Positions 5,788 to 12,815 of a DNA stretch of 12,815 bases are shown piece by piece. The stretch is from the NCBI GenBank assembly GCA_029821415.1, contig JALGTJ010000019.1, positions 1 through 12,815 on the forward strand, written 5' to 3'. The stretch comes from Candidatus Zipacnadia bacterium. GTDB lineage: Bacteria; Armatimonadota; Zipacnadia; Zipacnadales; Zipacnadaceae. The notes below the pieces were generated by a model. The model did not search any database and was not told the origin of the DNA. It was given only the letters and a program-made list of their open reading frames with translations. The first letter of the stretch is position 1; each line of letters starts with the position of its first letter. The position numbers were made by a program, and so were the translations under genes.

Positions 5788-8700
5788 ATGGGTAGCGGCG
5801 ATTTGTACCTGGGCATTGACGTTGGCTCAGTCAGTGTCAATCTGGTAGTCATAGATGCTCAGGATAACATAATAGAAGAGCAGTATATCCGCCACCACGC
5901 ACACCCTATGCAAAGGGCTGCTGAAGCGATCCAGCAGGCCGCAGACAGCTACGGGCGCGAGCGCATCGCCGGGCTAGCTGCCACCGGGAACGGCGGGCGA
6001 ACCGTGGCACGCATACTGGATGTCAACTTCGTCAACGAGGTAGTGGCTCAGGCCACCGCCACTCGGCGACTCTTCCCACAAGTCAAGACCGTGATTGAAA
6101 TAGGCGGAGAGGACTCCAAGCTGATTTTTATCGAGGATTCCCAGGAAAAGGGCAGCGGTGAGGTGGCCGACTTTGCTATGAACGCCGCCTGCGCGGCAGG
6201 CACCGGCTCATTCCTGGATCAGCAAGCCTCACGGTTGGGGCTGGATATTGAGGAATTCGGCCAACTGGCGTTGCAGTCGGAACATCCCCCCCGAGTAGCC
6301 GGTCGTTGCAGCGTCTTTGCCAAGACTGACATGATCCACCTTCAGCAGAAGGCCACCCCGGAGCATGACATTGTTGCTGGCCTTTGCTTTGCACTGGCTC
6401 GCAACTTCAAGAGCACTGTGGGGTCAGGCGCTGACATTACTCCGCCTCTGTCTTTCCACGGCGGACTGGCCGCTAACCCCGGCATGGTTCGCGCCATCAA
6501 AGAAGTCTTTGAGGCTGATGATGACCAGCTCATCATCCCGCAGCACTTCGCGGCGATGGGAGCAATCGGGGCGGTCTTTAAGGCTCGCGAGAGCAGCATT
6601 CGGACGCCGGATCTGGATAAGCTGGAGGAGTTACGCCGCTACCAAGTTCACGCCGGTGACGAGAAGGACCTCGAGCCGCTGAACATAGAGAAGTCAACCA
6701 TCCAGCCCTCGCGTCTGATTACGCCTACTGTTGAGCCTGGCCAGAAGATACCCGCTTACCTGGGTGTTGACGTCGGCTCAATCAGTACCTGTCTGGCGGT
6801 CATCGACACGGACACCAATGTCCTGGCCAAGGAATATCTGATGACGGCAGGGCGTCCGCTGGCAGCAGTTCAGGAGGGCTTGCGGCGCATCGGCGAAAAG
6901 TACGGCGACATCTTAGACATTCGTGGTGTGGGAACAACCGGATCGGGCCGCTACTTCATCGGCGATGTCATCGGCGCTGATATCATTAAGAACGAAATCA
7001 CCGCCCACGCCCGCGGTGCTTTACAGATCGCGCCAGACGTAGACACCATCTTTGAGATCGGCGGCCAGGACAGCAAGTATACCAGCTTACAGGGCGGTGC
7101 GGTGGTGGACTTCGCTATGAACAAAGTCTGTGCGGCAGGGACCGGTTCCTTTCTGGAAGAGCAGGCGGAACGACTGGACATCTCCATCAAGGATGAGTTC
7201 GCTAATCTGGCCTTCCAGTCCCAGGCCCCTGCCAACCTCGGCGAGCGCTGCACCGTCTTTATGGAGACTCAGGTCACCCGTCACCAGCAGTCCGGGGCTA
7301 TCAAAGAGGACATCTGTGCCGGCCTGGCCTATTCCATCGTCTTCAACTACTTGAATCGCGTTGTCGAACACGGCCGCATTGGCGACCGCATCTTCTTTCA
7401 GGGGGGGACAGCACTCAACCGCGCAGTGGTTGCTGCCTTCGAAAAGGTCACCGGCAAACCAATAATCGTGCCTCCAGACAACGAAGTTATCGGCGCAATC
7501 GGCTGTGCACTCCTGGCGATGGACGAAGATACTGGCGCCGGTAGCAACTTCAAGGGCTTTGGCTTTTCGGAGCTTTCTTATGAAATGGAGTCATTCATCT
7601 GTAAGGACTGCCCCAATGAATGCGAGATCAACAAAGTCACCATCGAAGGGCAGGAGCCGCTATTCTACGGTAGCCGCTGTGGGAAATATGATGTAAAGAA
7701 GCAGAAGAAACCCAGGGTAGGACCCGATCTGTTCAAAGAGCGCGAACAGATGTTGATGAACGCGTATCAACCCTCCTGCGAGCTACCGCCTGATGCTCCT
7801 CGGGTGGGTATACCGCGCGCACTGGAGTTTCATGAGCTTTACCCGCTGTGGCACGCCTTCCTGACCGAGTTGGGATACAAGATAGTGCTCTCCTCCCCCA
7901 CCAACAAGCACATCATTGATCAGGGCGTGCAGCATTCGACAGTAGAACCTTGCTTCCCGATGAAGCTAATGCTGGGCCATACTCTCGATGTATTGGACAA
8001 GGGCATTGACTATATCTTCCTGCCCAGCGTCATCAACCTGGCGAAGAAGGACCCAGGTATGACCGATGCGTTTCTCTGCCCCTACTCTCAGAGTGTGGCC
8101 TACACTTTGGAAGCAGCCATCGACTTCGCGGCCCAGGGAGTAAAGGTGCTCAAGCCGGTCGTTTACCTAGCATTGGGGCGCAAGCACATGATAAGGGCCT
8201 TAATGCAGGTAGGCCGAGAGATAGGCAGAAGCGCAAGGGATGTCGCACGAGCCATCGATGCCGGCCTGAAGGCGCTGGCGAAATTCGAAACCGGCTGCCA
8301 ACAGCGAGGCCAAGAAATCTTGGCAAACCTATCTCCTGATGATATCGCAATCGTCGTGGTCAGTCGCTCGTATAACGGTTGCGACCTGGGCGCCAACCTG
8401 GAACTGCCTAAGAAGCTGACTGACCTGGGGGCGCTGGCGATACCTATGGACTTCCTGCCCTTGGAGGATGTCCGCCTGCCACGCGACTGGTTCAATATGT
8501 TCTGGGGTTACGGCCAGAAGATTCTGTCGGCGGCTGAGATAATCGCCGCTGACGACCGGTTGCATTCCATATACCTGACCAACTTCGGCTGTGGCCCAGA
8601 TTCGTTCCTGATAAGGTTTTTCCGCGAACGGTTAGGCACCAAACCCTCTTTGACCATTGAAATTGACGAACACAGCGCCGACGCGGGGATGATAACCCGT

Positions 8701-9183
8701 TGTGAGGCCTTCCTGGACAGTCTACGCTCCACGCGCGGCCGCCAGTTTGAAAGAGGACGACAGTTCCGCCCTCTCAGCATCGAGCCGGCCACCGATCGCA
8801 CCATCCTGATACCCAATATGAGCGCTCATGCCTATGCACTGGCTGCCGCTATCCAGGCGTGCGGGGTAGACGCCGAGGTTCTGCCTGAGCCTGACGACGA
8901 AACAATCTACTGGGGGCGCAAGTATACTTCGGGCAAGGAATGCTTTCCCTGCATTGTGACAACCGGCGATATGGTCAAATATTGCAAGCGCCCGGACTTT
9001 GACCGCAACAAGGCTGCCTTCTTCATGGGCGGCTCCGGCGGCCCTTGCCGTTTCGGCCAGTACAACACCCTCCAGCGAATGGTCCTCGACGATATCGGCT
9101 ATCCAGATGTGCCCATCTATGCCCCCAACCAGGCTAGCAACTTCTTTAAGGATCTTGGAATCGTTGGTGATTTGATCTGCTGA
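5788..9183 (+). CDS. Giant acyl-CoA dehydratase activase-type protein (two ASKHA ATPase domains plus DUF2229/HgdB-like region)
   Basis: This 1131-residue protein belongs to the HgdC/BadF-type activase family, which uses ATP to push electrons to a low-potential iron-sulfur partner. Domain 1 (about 6-265) and domain 2 (about 324-577) are both complete ASKHA ATPases, with phosphate loops DVGSVS (11-16) and DVGSIS (328-333), EIGGEDSK (104) and EIGGQDSK (423), and FHGG/FQGG adenosine motifs. Each has CAAGTGSFL (C135, C448) and RCxVF (C174, C488). Their spacing of 39-40 matches the two cluster ligands of HgdC. From about 601 a Cys-rich segment, CKDCPNEC (605-612) with C631, leads into a DUF2229/HgdB-like region with PCFP (721-724), NFGCG, SGKECFPC (1048-1055) and GGSGGPCRFGQY (1081-1092). 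The ATG has AAGGAG nine bases upstream. Family members of this layout normally continue about 250 residues further; here a TGA ends the frame and the rest lies at 9171-9968 in the -1 frame. The substrate and electron acceptor are unknown. Confidence 0.9.
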   Translation: MGSGDLYLGIDVGSVSVNLVVIDAQDNIIEEQYIRHHAHPMQRAAEAIQQAADSYGRERIAGLAATGNGGRTVARILDVNFVNEVVAQATATRRLFPQVKTVIEIGGEDSKLIFIEDSQEKGSGEVADFAMNAACAAGTGSFLDQQASRLGLDIEEFGQLALQSEHPPRVAGRCSVFAKTDMIHLQQKATPEHDIVAGLCFALARNFKSTVGSGADITPPLSFHGGLAANPGMVRAIKEVFEADDDQLIIPQHFAAMGAIGAVFKARESSIRTPDLDKLEELRRYQVHAGDEKDLEPLNIEKSTIQPSRLITPTVEPGQKIPAYLGVDVGSISTCLAVIDTDTNVLAKEYLMTAGRPLAAVQEGLRRIGEKYGDILDIRGVGTTGSGRYFIGDVIGADIIKNEITAHARGALQIAPDVDTIFEIGGQDSKYTSLQGGAVVDFAMNKVCAAGTGSFLEEQAERLDISIKDEFANLAFQSQAPANLGERCTVFMETQVTRHQQSGAIKEDICAGLAYSIVFNYLNRVVEHGRIGDRIFFQGGTALNRAVVAAFEKVTGKPIIVPPDNEVIGAIGCALLAMDEDTGAGSNFKGFGFSELSYEMESFICKDCPNECEINKVTIEGQEPLFYGSRCGKYDVKKQKKPRVGPDLFKEREQMLMNAYQPSCELPPDAPRVGIPRALEFHELYPLWHAFLTELGYKIVLSSPTNKHIIDQGVQHSTVEPCFPMKLMLGHTLDVLDKGIDYIFLPSVINLAKKDPGMTDAFLCPYSQSVAYTLEAAIDFAAQGVKVLKPVVYLALGRKHMIRALMQVGREIGRSARDVARAIDAGLKALAKFETGCQQRGQEILANLSPDDIAIVVVSRSYNGCDLGANLELPKKLTDLGALAIPMDFLPLEDVRLPRDWFNMFWGYGQKILSAAEIIAADDRLHSIYLTNFGCGPDSFLIRFFRERLGTKPSLTIEIDEHSADAGMITRCEAFLDSLRSTRGRQFERGRQFRPLSIEPATDRTILIPNMSAHAYALAAAIQACGVDAEVLPEPDDETIYWGRKYTSGKECFPCIVTTGDMVKYCKRPDFDRNKAAFFMGGSGGPCRFGQYNTLQRMVLDDIGYPDVPIYAPNQASNFFKDLGIVGDLIC

Positions 9184-9968
9184 ACAACGCCCTGCTAGAG
9201 ACACGCCCTTATGAAACCGAGCCAGGCAGCGCTGAAAAGGTCTTCTGGCAAGGAGTGGAACGAATTACCGAAGCAATCCGTCAACATGGCAATTTCACGG
9301 AAGCGTTGACTCGCAGCATTGCTGAGTTCAAAGAGCTTCCGGTTGACCGTTCAGTGCAGCGGCCGCGCATCGGGCTAGTCGGTGAATTCTACATCCGGGC
9401 TAACCGCTTCAGTAACCAGGATCTCATCAGGAAGATTGAGGCACTGGGGGGCGAGGTGTGGATAGCATCGGTTAGCGAATGGTTCTTGTACCGGAACTTC
9501 CGTAGGGGAATGCGGGCCAAGCTTGACAGACAGTGGGGGCTATGGTTCAAGAATCTGGTGGTTGACCAAATTATGCAAAAAGACGAACATCAGCTCGCCG
9601 CCGCCTTTGACGGCTTTCTGCGCAACAGCAAAGAGCCATCCACCACGGAGGTCCTCACGATGGCCTCCCCCTATGTGCACTGTAGCTTTGAAGGCGAGGC
9701 GATAATGACAGTGGGCAAGGCGGTGGACTTCGCCGAAAAGGACCTCAGTGGGATAGTATCAGTCATGCCCTTCACCTGCATGCCGGGCACTATCTCCCAC
9801 GCAATACTGAAGAAAGTGCGCCGCGATTTCAACAATATTCCCTTCCTGAATATGGTCTACGACGGCGACGAGCAGGCCACTACCCAGACACGATTGGAAG
9901 CGTTTATGTATCAGGCCCACGAATATATGGAGCAGCGGAGAAAAGAAATGAAACACACTCACACATAG
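9171..9968 (+). pseudogene. C-terminal part of the giant activase, displaced into the -1 frame
   Basis: The frame is open from 9171 to the TAG at 9966-9968 (about 265 residues). It begins FDLLNNALLETRPYETEPGS, where ETRPYE plus a Glu/Lys-rich linker is typical of the middle of full-length family members, not of a protein start. It continues with RPRIGLVGEFYIRANRFSNQ and EALGGEVWIASVSEWFLY, then SFEGEAIMTVGKA and MPFTCMPGTIS, all characteristic of the C-terminal HgdB-like module. There is no ATG or TTG near the beginning. The first GTG, at 9255, has AAGGAG overlapping it, which is too close to act as a ribosome binding site, and it would cut away conserved residues. The piece is therefore best read as the 3' part of the preceding gene after a frameshift or small deletion. 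If real, the protein loses this module unless the two parts are translated by coupling. Confidence 0.75.
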
Positions 9969-10137
9969 CCGGATCTGCCGTTTCGGATGCGGATATACGA
10001 GCCTGGAAGGTCAACAAACGGCCCTATCAAGCCGCATTTGGACTGCCTACACAGAACTATGGAAGAATGCTGCCCAATCGCTGGAAGCAAACGAGCCGCC
10101 TCTACAGACGAGCCAGTGAAGCAGGATATACCACACA
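9969..10137 (+). other. Gap between the activase tail and the UROD-family gene
   Basis: These 169 bp hold no recognisable gene. Several short frames are open on the plus strand, including one open from 9952 to 10119 and ending 18 nt before the next ATG, but none has a good start codon with a ribosome binding site and none resembles a known protein. No terminator is visible, so read-through into the UROD-family gene is plausible. Confidence 0.4.
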
Positions 10138-11217
10138 ATGCATGACGGGCCTGATTTCCAACGCATACTGAAGACAGTAAACCACGAGGAGCCCGATAGA
10201 GTCCCCCTGTGTGAAGTGTTAGTTGAGTATCCGATCCAGAGCCAATTCCTGGGCCGGGAGGTAACCGACGCTGATCTCGAATCACAAGTTGAATTCTGGG
10301 TGAAGGCCGGCTATGACTTCATCCCCTTAACAGCGGGGATGATGAAGCCCGGGAAAGTTACCCAGGACTCGGCGATCTCGCAAGTCATCCGGGAGGATGT
10401 GCTGGCAGACGCTGTCGCTGCCGACGACGATACTACCTGGAATCTCGAGTACACCAGCTTCATCAAGGATCGCCGAACCTTTGAGGAATTCCCCTGGGAG
10501 ACGGCGGCACAGGTAGACATAAGCGAGTTCCACAGCGTCAAGGATATGCTCCCCGAAGGCATGAAAGTAATCGTCGTCTCGGGCAAAATATTTACCCTCA
10601 GTTGGATGCTTATGGGATTCGAGAACTTCTCCGTCTCTCTCCTAACAGACGAGCAATTTCTCGTAGATGTGATGGACAAGATTACCGAAATCCAAATGGA
10701 TATACTGGGGCAAGTGCTCCAGTTACCACACGTAGGGGCAGTCTGGGCGGTTGATGACCTTGCCTGCACCACTGGCACAATTATCGCCCCCCAGGCATTC
10801 CGGGACCACGTGTTTCCCCGCTATAAAGAAATGGCCGCCAAGTGTCACAATACAGGCCGTCCCTTTTTCCTCCACTCTGATGGTAATTTGCTACCAATTA
10901 TGGAGGATTTAATCGACTTGGGGCTGGATGCGTTGCATCCAATTGACCCCACTGCTATGGATATCGCACAAGTCAAGCAGATGTATGGCGACCGCCTTTG
11001 CCTCATCGGCAACGTGTCCACCGAATTGTTAAGGAGCGGTACTCCCTCAGAGGTAGCATCTGTGGTGAAGGAGCTTCTCTGCGTTGCGGCCCCAGGTGGT
11101 GGATATTGTCTGGGGTCGGGCAATTCCGTGCCAGAATGGGCCCAATTCCAAAATTACCAGGCGATGCTCGATACTGCTCGGCAGTACGGGACGTATCCAA
11201 TAAACGTAGCATTATAG
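10138..11217 (+). CDS. Uroporphyrinogen decarboxylase family protein (methyltransferase-like)
   Basis: This 359-residue cytoplasmic TIM-barrel protein belongs to the URO-D/MtaA/CmuA superfamily, which includes haem-pathway decarboxylases and corrinoid methyltransferases. It starts with FQRILKTVNHEEPDRVPL (7-24), the usual family opening. Other family marks are AVDDLA (204-209), FLHSDGNLLPIME (244-256), LHPIDP (266-271), LIGNVS (289-294) and GGYCLGSGNSVPE (321-333). The HxC zinc motif of MtaA/MtbA methyltransferases reads H246-S-D248 here, and the later C-terminal zinc cysteine is replaced by glycine, so it is not a canonical zinc-dependent Coenzyme M methyltransferase. Length and lack of haem context also argue against HemE. 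The ATG at 10138 has only an AGGA 11 nt upstream. It follows the activase on the same strand, suggesting linked anaerobic methyl or CoA chemistry, but this is inference. Confidence 0.88.
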   Translation: MHDGPDFQRILKTVNHEEPDRVPLCEVLVEYPIQSQFLGREVTDADLESQVEFWVKAGYDFIPLTAGMMKPGKVTQDSAISQVIREDVLADAVAADDDTTWNLEYTSFIKDRRTFEEFPWETAAQVDISEFHSVKDMLPEGMKVIVVSGKIFTLSWMLMGFENFSVSLLTDEQFLVDVMDKITEIQMDILGQVLQLPHVGAVWAVDDLACTTGTIIAPQAFRDHVFPRYKEMAAKCHNTGRPFFLHSDGNLLPIMEDLIDLGLDALHPIDPTAMDIAQVKQMYGDRLCLIGNVSTELLRSGTPSEVASVVKELLCVAAPGGGYCLGSGNSVPEWAQFQNYQAMLDTARQYGTYPINVAL

Positions 11218-11285
11218 CTACTACCTCTCTCAGTGACCGTGCCGTTGGTCATCCCCAGCTTGGGCGAGAGCACAAGACACGAGTG

Positions 11286-11774
11286 ATGCACCCAATGAAC
11301 CACTGGCAACTAACATCAAAGACCAAACAGGGCAGAAGCCGACGCGGTGGCTTCACTGTCTGGGAGACGGCGGTGATAGTCGGTCTGCTGATTGCCCTGG
11401 CCTTTTTGACTGTCTCCGGGACGGCCACTGATCAGCGGCGGCTCACTGTTACCCGGCTTGAGGTCGTTGCCGATGCCCTGACCAAATACGCACTTGACAA
11501 TAACGGATATTTCCCCACCGCCAAACAGGGCTTAGCTGCTCTACTTGAGTGCCCAACTACGCCACCGGTGCCTCGCAACTGGCGGGGGCCGTATTTGGAC
11601 GACCCCAAGGTGATAAAGGATGCCTGGGGAAGGGCGTTTCTTTACACCACACCTGGGCTTGGGGATCCGCCGCAGCCCTACGATCTGAAGAGCCTCGGCG
11701 CCGACGGTGCTGAAGGCGGTGAAGGGCCTGATGCCGACTTATCATACTGGGACCGCACCACGCTGCTACCATAA
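11286..11774 (+). CDS. Type II secretion GspG-like major pseudopilin (orphan)
   Basis: This 162-residue protein has a basic leader followed by a type IV prepilin site, RRGG|FTVWE, with cleavage expected after G22 and the conserved glutamate at E27 (position 5 of the mature protein). A hydrophobic helix (about 28-45) follows. The C-terminal part is a clear GspG signature: YFPTAKQGLAALLECPTTPP, NWRGPYLDDP, KDAWGRAF, PYDLKSLGADG and GGEGPDADLSYW. The last segment forms the calcium-binding loop in known GspG structures. In type II secretion it builds the periplasmic pseudopilus. Here no GspE, GspF, GspD or prepilin peptidase lies nearby, so it may serve a T2SS or pilus encoded elsewhere. The ATG at 11286 is chosen for its short basic leader; ATG 11295 is possible, and neither has a strong ribosome binding site. 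It ends 8 bp before the convergent uspA stop. Confidence 0.9.
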   Translation: MHPMNHWQLTSKTKQGRSRRGGFTVWETAVIVGLLIALAFLTVSGTATDQRRLTVTRLEVVADALTKYALDNNGYFPTAKQGLAALLECPTTPPVPRNWRGPYLDDPKVIKDAWGRAFLYTTPGLGDPPQPYDLKSLGADGAEGGEGPDADLSYWDRTTLLP

Positions 11775-11782
11775 GCTCGCAT

Positions 11783-12220
11783 CTACCCTTCTTCGCTTGC
11801 CCGCACCAGCAGCACAGGAACGTCGGCGTAGCGCAGGACGCGGTCGGTCACGCTGCCGTAGACCCACCGGCCTAGCCCCGAGCGGCCATGCGTGGACATC
11901 ACAACGAGCGTCCGGCCCACCTTGCCACAGTAGCGGATAATCTCGTCGGCAACGTTACCCTGTCGGACAGCGATAGTGCAGCGCAATCCCTCGGCTTCCA
12001 CCCGTGCCTGAATACCCCTCAAGTAGTCCTCAGCCACTTGCTTCTGGGCCTCCCAGTCAAAGGCGCTGCCAACGGCTTGCACCAGTTCATCGTCCAACAC
12101 CGGCACCACCGACAGCAGTTCAACGACCGCATCCATATGCTTGGCAATGGCCACCGCGTGGGGCAGGGCCTGTTCGGCCAGTTGGGACTGATCCAGTGTC
12201 ACCAGAATTCGCTTGTACAT
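11783..12220 (-). CDS. Universal stress protein, UspA family
   Basis: This 145-residue single-domain cytoplasmic protein begins MYKRILVTLDQSQLAEQALP, the standard Usp beta1-alpha1 start with an aspartate in the first loop. The C-terminal nucleotide loop reads VVMSTHGRSGLGRWVYGSVT, close to the ATP-binding pattern G-x2-G-x9-G-S/T of the MJ0577 group except that the first glycine is serine; it ends with DVPVLLVR. ATP binding is therefore likely but not certain. The start is ATG at 12220, with GGGAGGGAG a few bases upstream. The frame stays open to 12304, but that extension only translates a palindromic repeat and is rejected. It follows ruvB by 84 bp on the same strand. Its substrate or stress signal cannot be told. 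Confidence 0.92.
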   Translation of the reverse strand: MYKRILVTLDQSQLAEQALPHAVAIAKHMDAVVELLSVVPVLDDELVQAVGSAFDWEAQKQVAEDYLRGIQARVEAEGLRCTIAVRQGNVADEIIRYCGKVGRTLVVMSTHGRSGLGRWVYGSVTDRVLRYADVPVLLVRASEEG

Positions 12221-12224
12221 ATGA

Positions 12225-12233
12225 CTCCCTCCC
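12225..12233 (-). promoter_or_regulatory. Ribosome binding site deciding the uspA start
   Basis: GGGAGGGAG on the minus strand lies just upstream of the ATG at 12220, with its GGAGG core seven bases away. It supports this start over the longer open frame. Confidence 0.7.
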
Positions 12234-12248
12234 AGCAGCAATCTTACC

Positions 12249-12301
12249 GTAGGACGGGCGTCCCGCCCGTCGTGTGTAGACAGGCGAGACGCCTGTCCTA
12301 C
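12249..12301. repeat. REP-like double-hairpin palindromic repeat
   Basis: The 53-bp element has two perfect 8-bp stems with 3-nt loops: GACGGGCG/CGCCCGTC (12253-12271) and GACAGGCG/CGCCTGTC (12279-12297). It is bounded by an outer inverted repeat, GTAGGAC (12249-12255) and GTCCTAC (12295-12301). The two stems differ at one pair with the pairing kept (G:C against A:T). It fills the gap between ruvB and uspA. It resembles the short palindromic repeats scattered in intergenic regions of many bacteria; copies elsewhere in this genome cannot be checked here. Confidence 0.8.
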
Positions 12302-12304
12302 CAT

Positions 12305-12815
12305 CTATTCCACATCTAACGGTAAGTTCCCCTGTCCAGCGGGCGGTACGGGCGCGGGCGCACTGATACCCAGATGGTCATACGCCCGCTGCGTGGCCAT
12401 CCGTCCTCGTGAGGTACGAATCACAAAGCCGATTTTCAGCAGGTATGGCTCAACCATGTCCTCCAACGTGTCAGTCTCCTCGGCCAGCGTCGCCGCTATT
12501 GCATTGACACCGACCGGCCCACCGCCGTAGTAGTCAATGATAGCCCGCAGATACTTACGGTCCAGATTGTCCAGGCCCTGCTCATCTACGCCCATAGCGC
12601 TGAGCGCAATCTGCGCATAATCGCGGACGCGGCGCAGCAGGCGATTGACGATGCGGGGGGTCCCCCGCGCGCGCCGGGCCAGCTCCCGGGCACCGGCAGG
12701 ATCCAGCTCTATCTCCAGAATCTGCGCCGCCCGTGTTACAATCTGCTGCAACTGCTGTTCGGTGTAGAAGTCCAGATGGTGGAAGATGCCAAAGCGCTCG
12801 CGCAGCGCCGGCGTC
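12305..12815 (-). CDS. ruvB: Holliday junction branch migration ATPase RuvB, C-terminal part
   Basis: This is the last 169 residues of a gene that enters from the right edge. RuvB forms hexameric rings that drive branch migration of Holliday junctions together with RuvA. The fragment begins TPALRERFGIFHHLDFYT, equal to the family segment around LRDRFGI...LEFY. It continues through the sensor-2 region RARGTPRIVNRLLRRVRDYA, where the GTPRIVN arginine contacts ATP. It ends with the winged-helix domain: YYGGGPVGVNAIA and RTSRGRMATQRAYDHLG. The Walker A and B motifs lie outside the window. No ruvA or ruvC is seen downstream; a palindromic repeat and uspA follow instead. Confidence 0.95.
   Translation of the reverse strand, partial: TPALRERFGIFHHLDFYTEQQLQQIVTRAAQILEIELDPAGARELARRARGTPRIVNRLLRRVRDYAQIALSAMGVDEQGLDNLDRKYLRAIIDYYGGGPVGVNAIAATLAEETDTLEDMVEPYLLKIGFVIRTSRGRMATQRAYDHLGISAPAPVPPAGQGNLPLDVE

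Noticed and set aside
9166..9183. Programmed -1 ribosomal frameshift joining the two activase parts
   Set aside because: The zero-frame codons GGT GAT TTG ATC contain no X XXY YYZ slippery heptamer, I saw no clear downstream stem, and the joined product would still lack the usual linker.
9255..9968. Independent gene starting at GTG 9255
   Set aside because: AAGGAG overlaps the GTG, too close to serve as ribosome binding site, and conserved sequence extends upstream in the same frame to 9171.
9959..10285. 108-residue minus-strand open frame
   Set aside because: It overlaps the UROD-family gene start, has no recognisable motif, and fills a gap with no other minus-strand gene.
11235..11252. 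Possible terminator TGACC/GGTCA after the UROD-family gene
   Set aside because: The stem has only 5 bp and no T-run follows.
10998..11285. Long N-terminal extension of the GspG frame
   Set aside because: It overlaps the UROD-family gene out of frame and lies before a proper prepilin leader.
12221..12304. N-terminal extension of the Usp frame (begins MVGQASRLS...RDARPT)
   Set aside because: It is only a translation of the palindromic repeat; the Usp fold and a strong ribosome binding site begin at 12220.

Overview
This window (about 55% GC by eye) holds ten recognisable bacterial genes, one of them in two pieces, plus the 5' end of one gene and the 3' end of another. No phage, transposase, CRISPR array or stable RNA gene is visible. 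The gene content points to an anaerobe: pyruvate phosphate dikinase, a very large CoA-dehydratase-activase-type protein, a uroporphyrinogen-decarboxylase/corrinoid-methyltransferase-fold protein and NikR. The mazG-rqcP pair recalls Firmicutes gene order. The lineage cannot be fixed from sequence alone; Firmicutes-like or Chloroflexota-like anaerobes are guesses.

Layout. (1) 1-2335, minus strand, a probable housekeeping operon read as prsA-like foldase lipoprotein, mazG, rqcP, ppdK (cut by the window edge). (2) 2427-2907, plus strand, nikR, divergent from prsA with back-to-back promoters. (3) 3115-5565, minus strand, a membrane-anchored PQQ-type beta-propeller protein followed by an MFS permease. 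(4) 5677-11217, plus strand, a good promoter and a leader hairpin, then the giant activase. Its C-terminal part lies in a different frame at 9171-9968. A UROD-family protein follows. (5) 11286-11774, plus strand, an orphan GspG-type pseudopilin. (6) 11783-12815, minus strand, ruvB (3' part) and then a universal stress protein, separated by a double-hairpin palindromic repeat.

How the genes relate. MazG (NTP clean-up), RqcP (rescue of stalled ribosomes) and the PrsA-like foldase are quality-control functions. The activase and the UROD-family protein form the most interesting unit. Two ASKHA ATPase domains, each with both cluster-ligand cysteines, precede a cysteine-rich region related to HgdB/DUF2229, suggesting ATP-driven low-potential electron transfer. 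The neighbouring UROD fold suggests methyl or corrinoid chemistry. The main anomaly is the break near 9171: the C-terminal segment typical of this family is encoded right after the stop in the -1 frame, has no usable start, and seems to lack a short linker. That fits a small frameshifting deletion, an assembly error or, less likely, a natural split.
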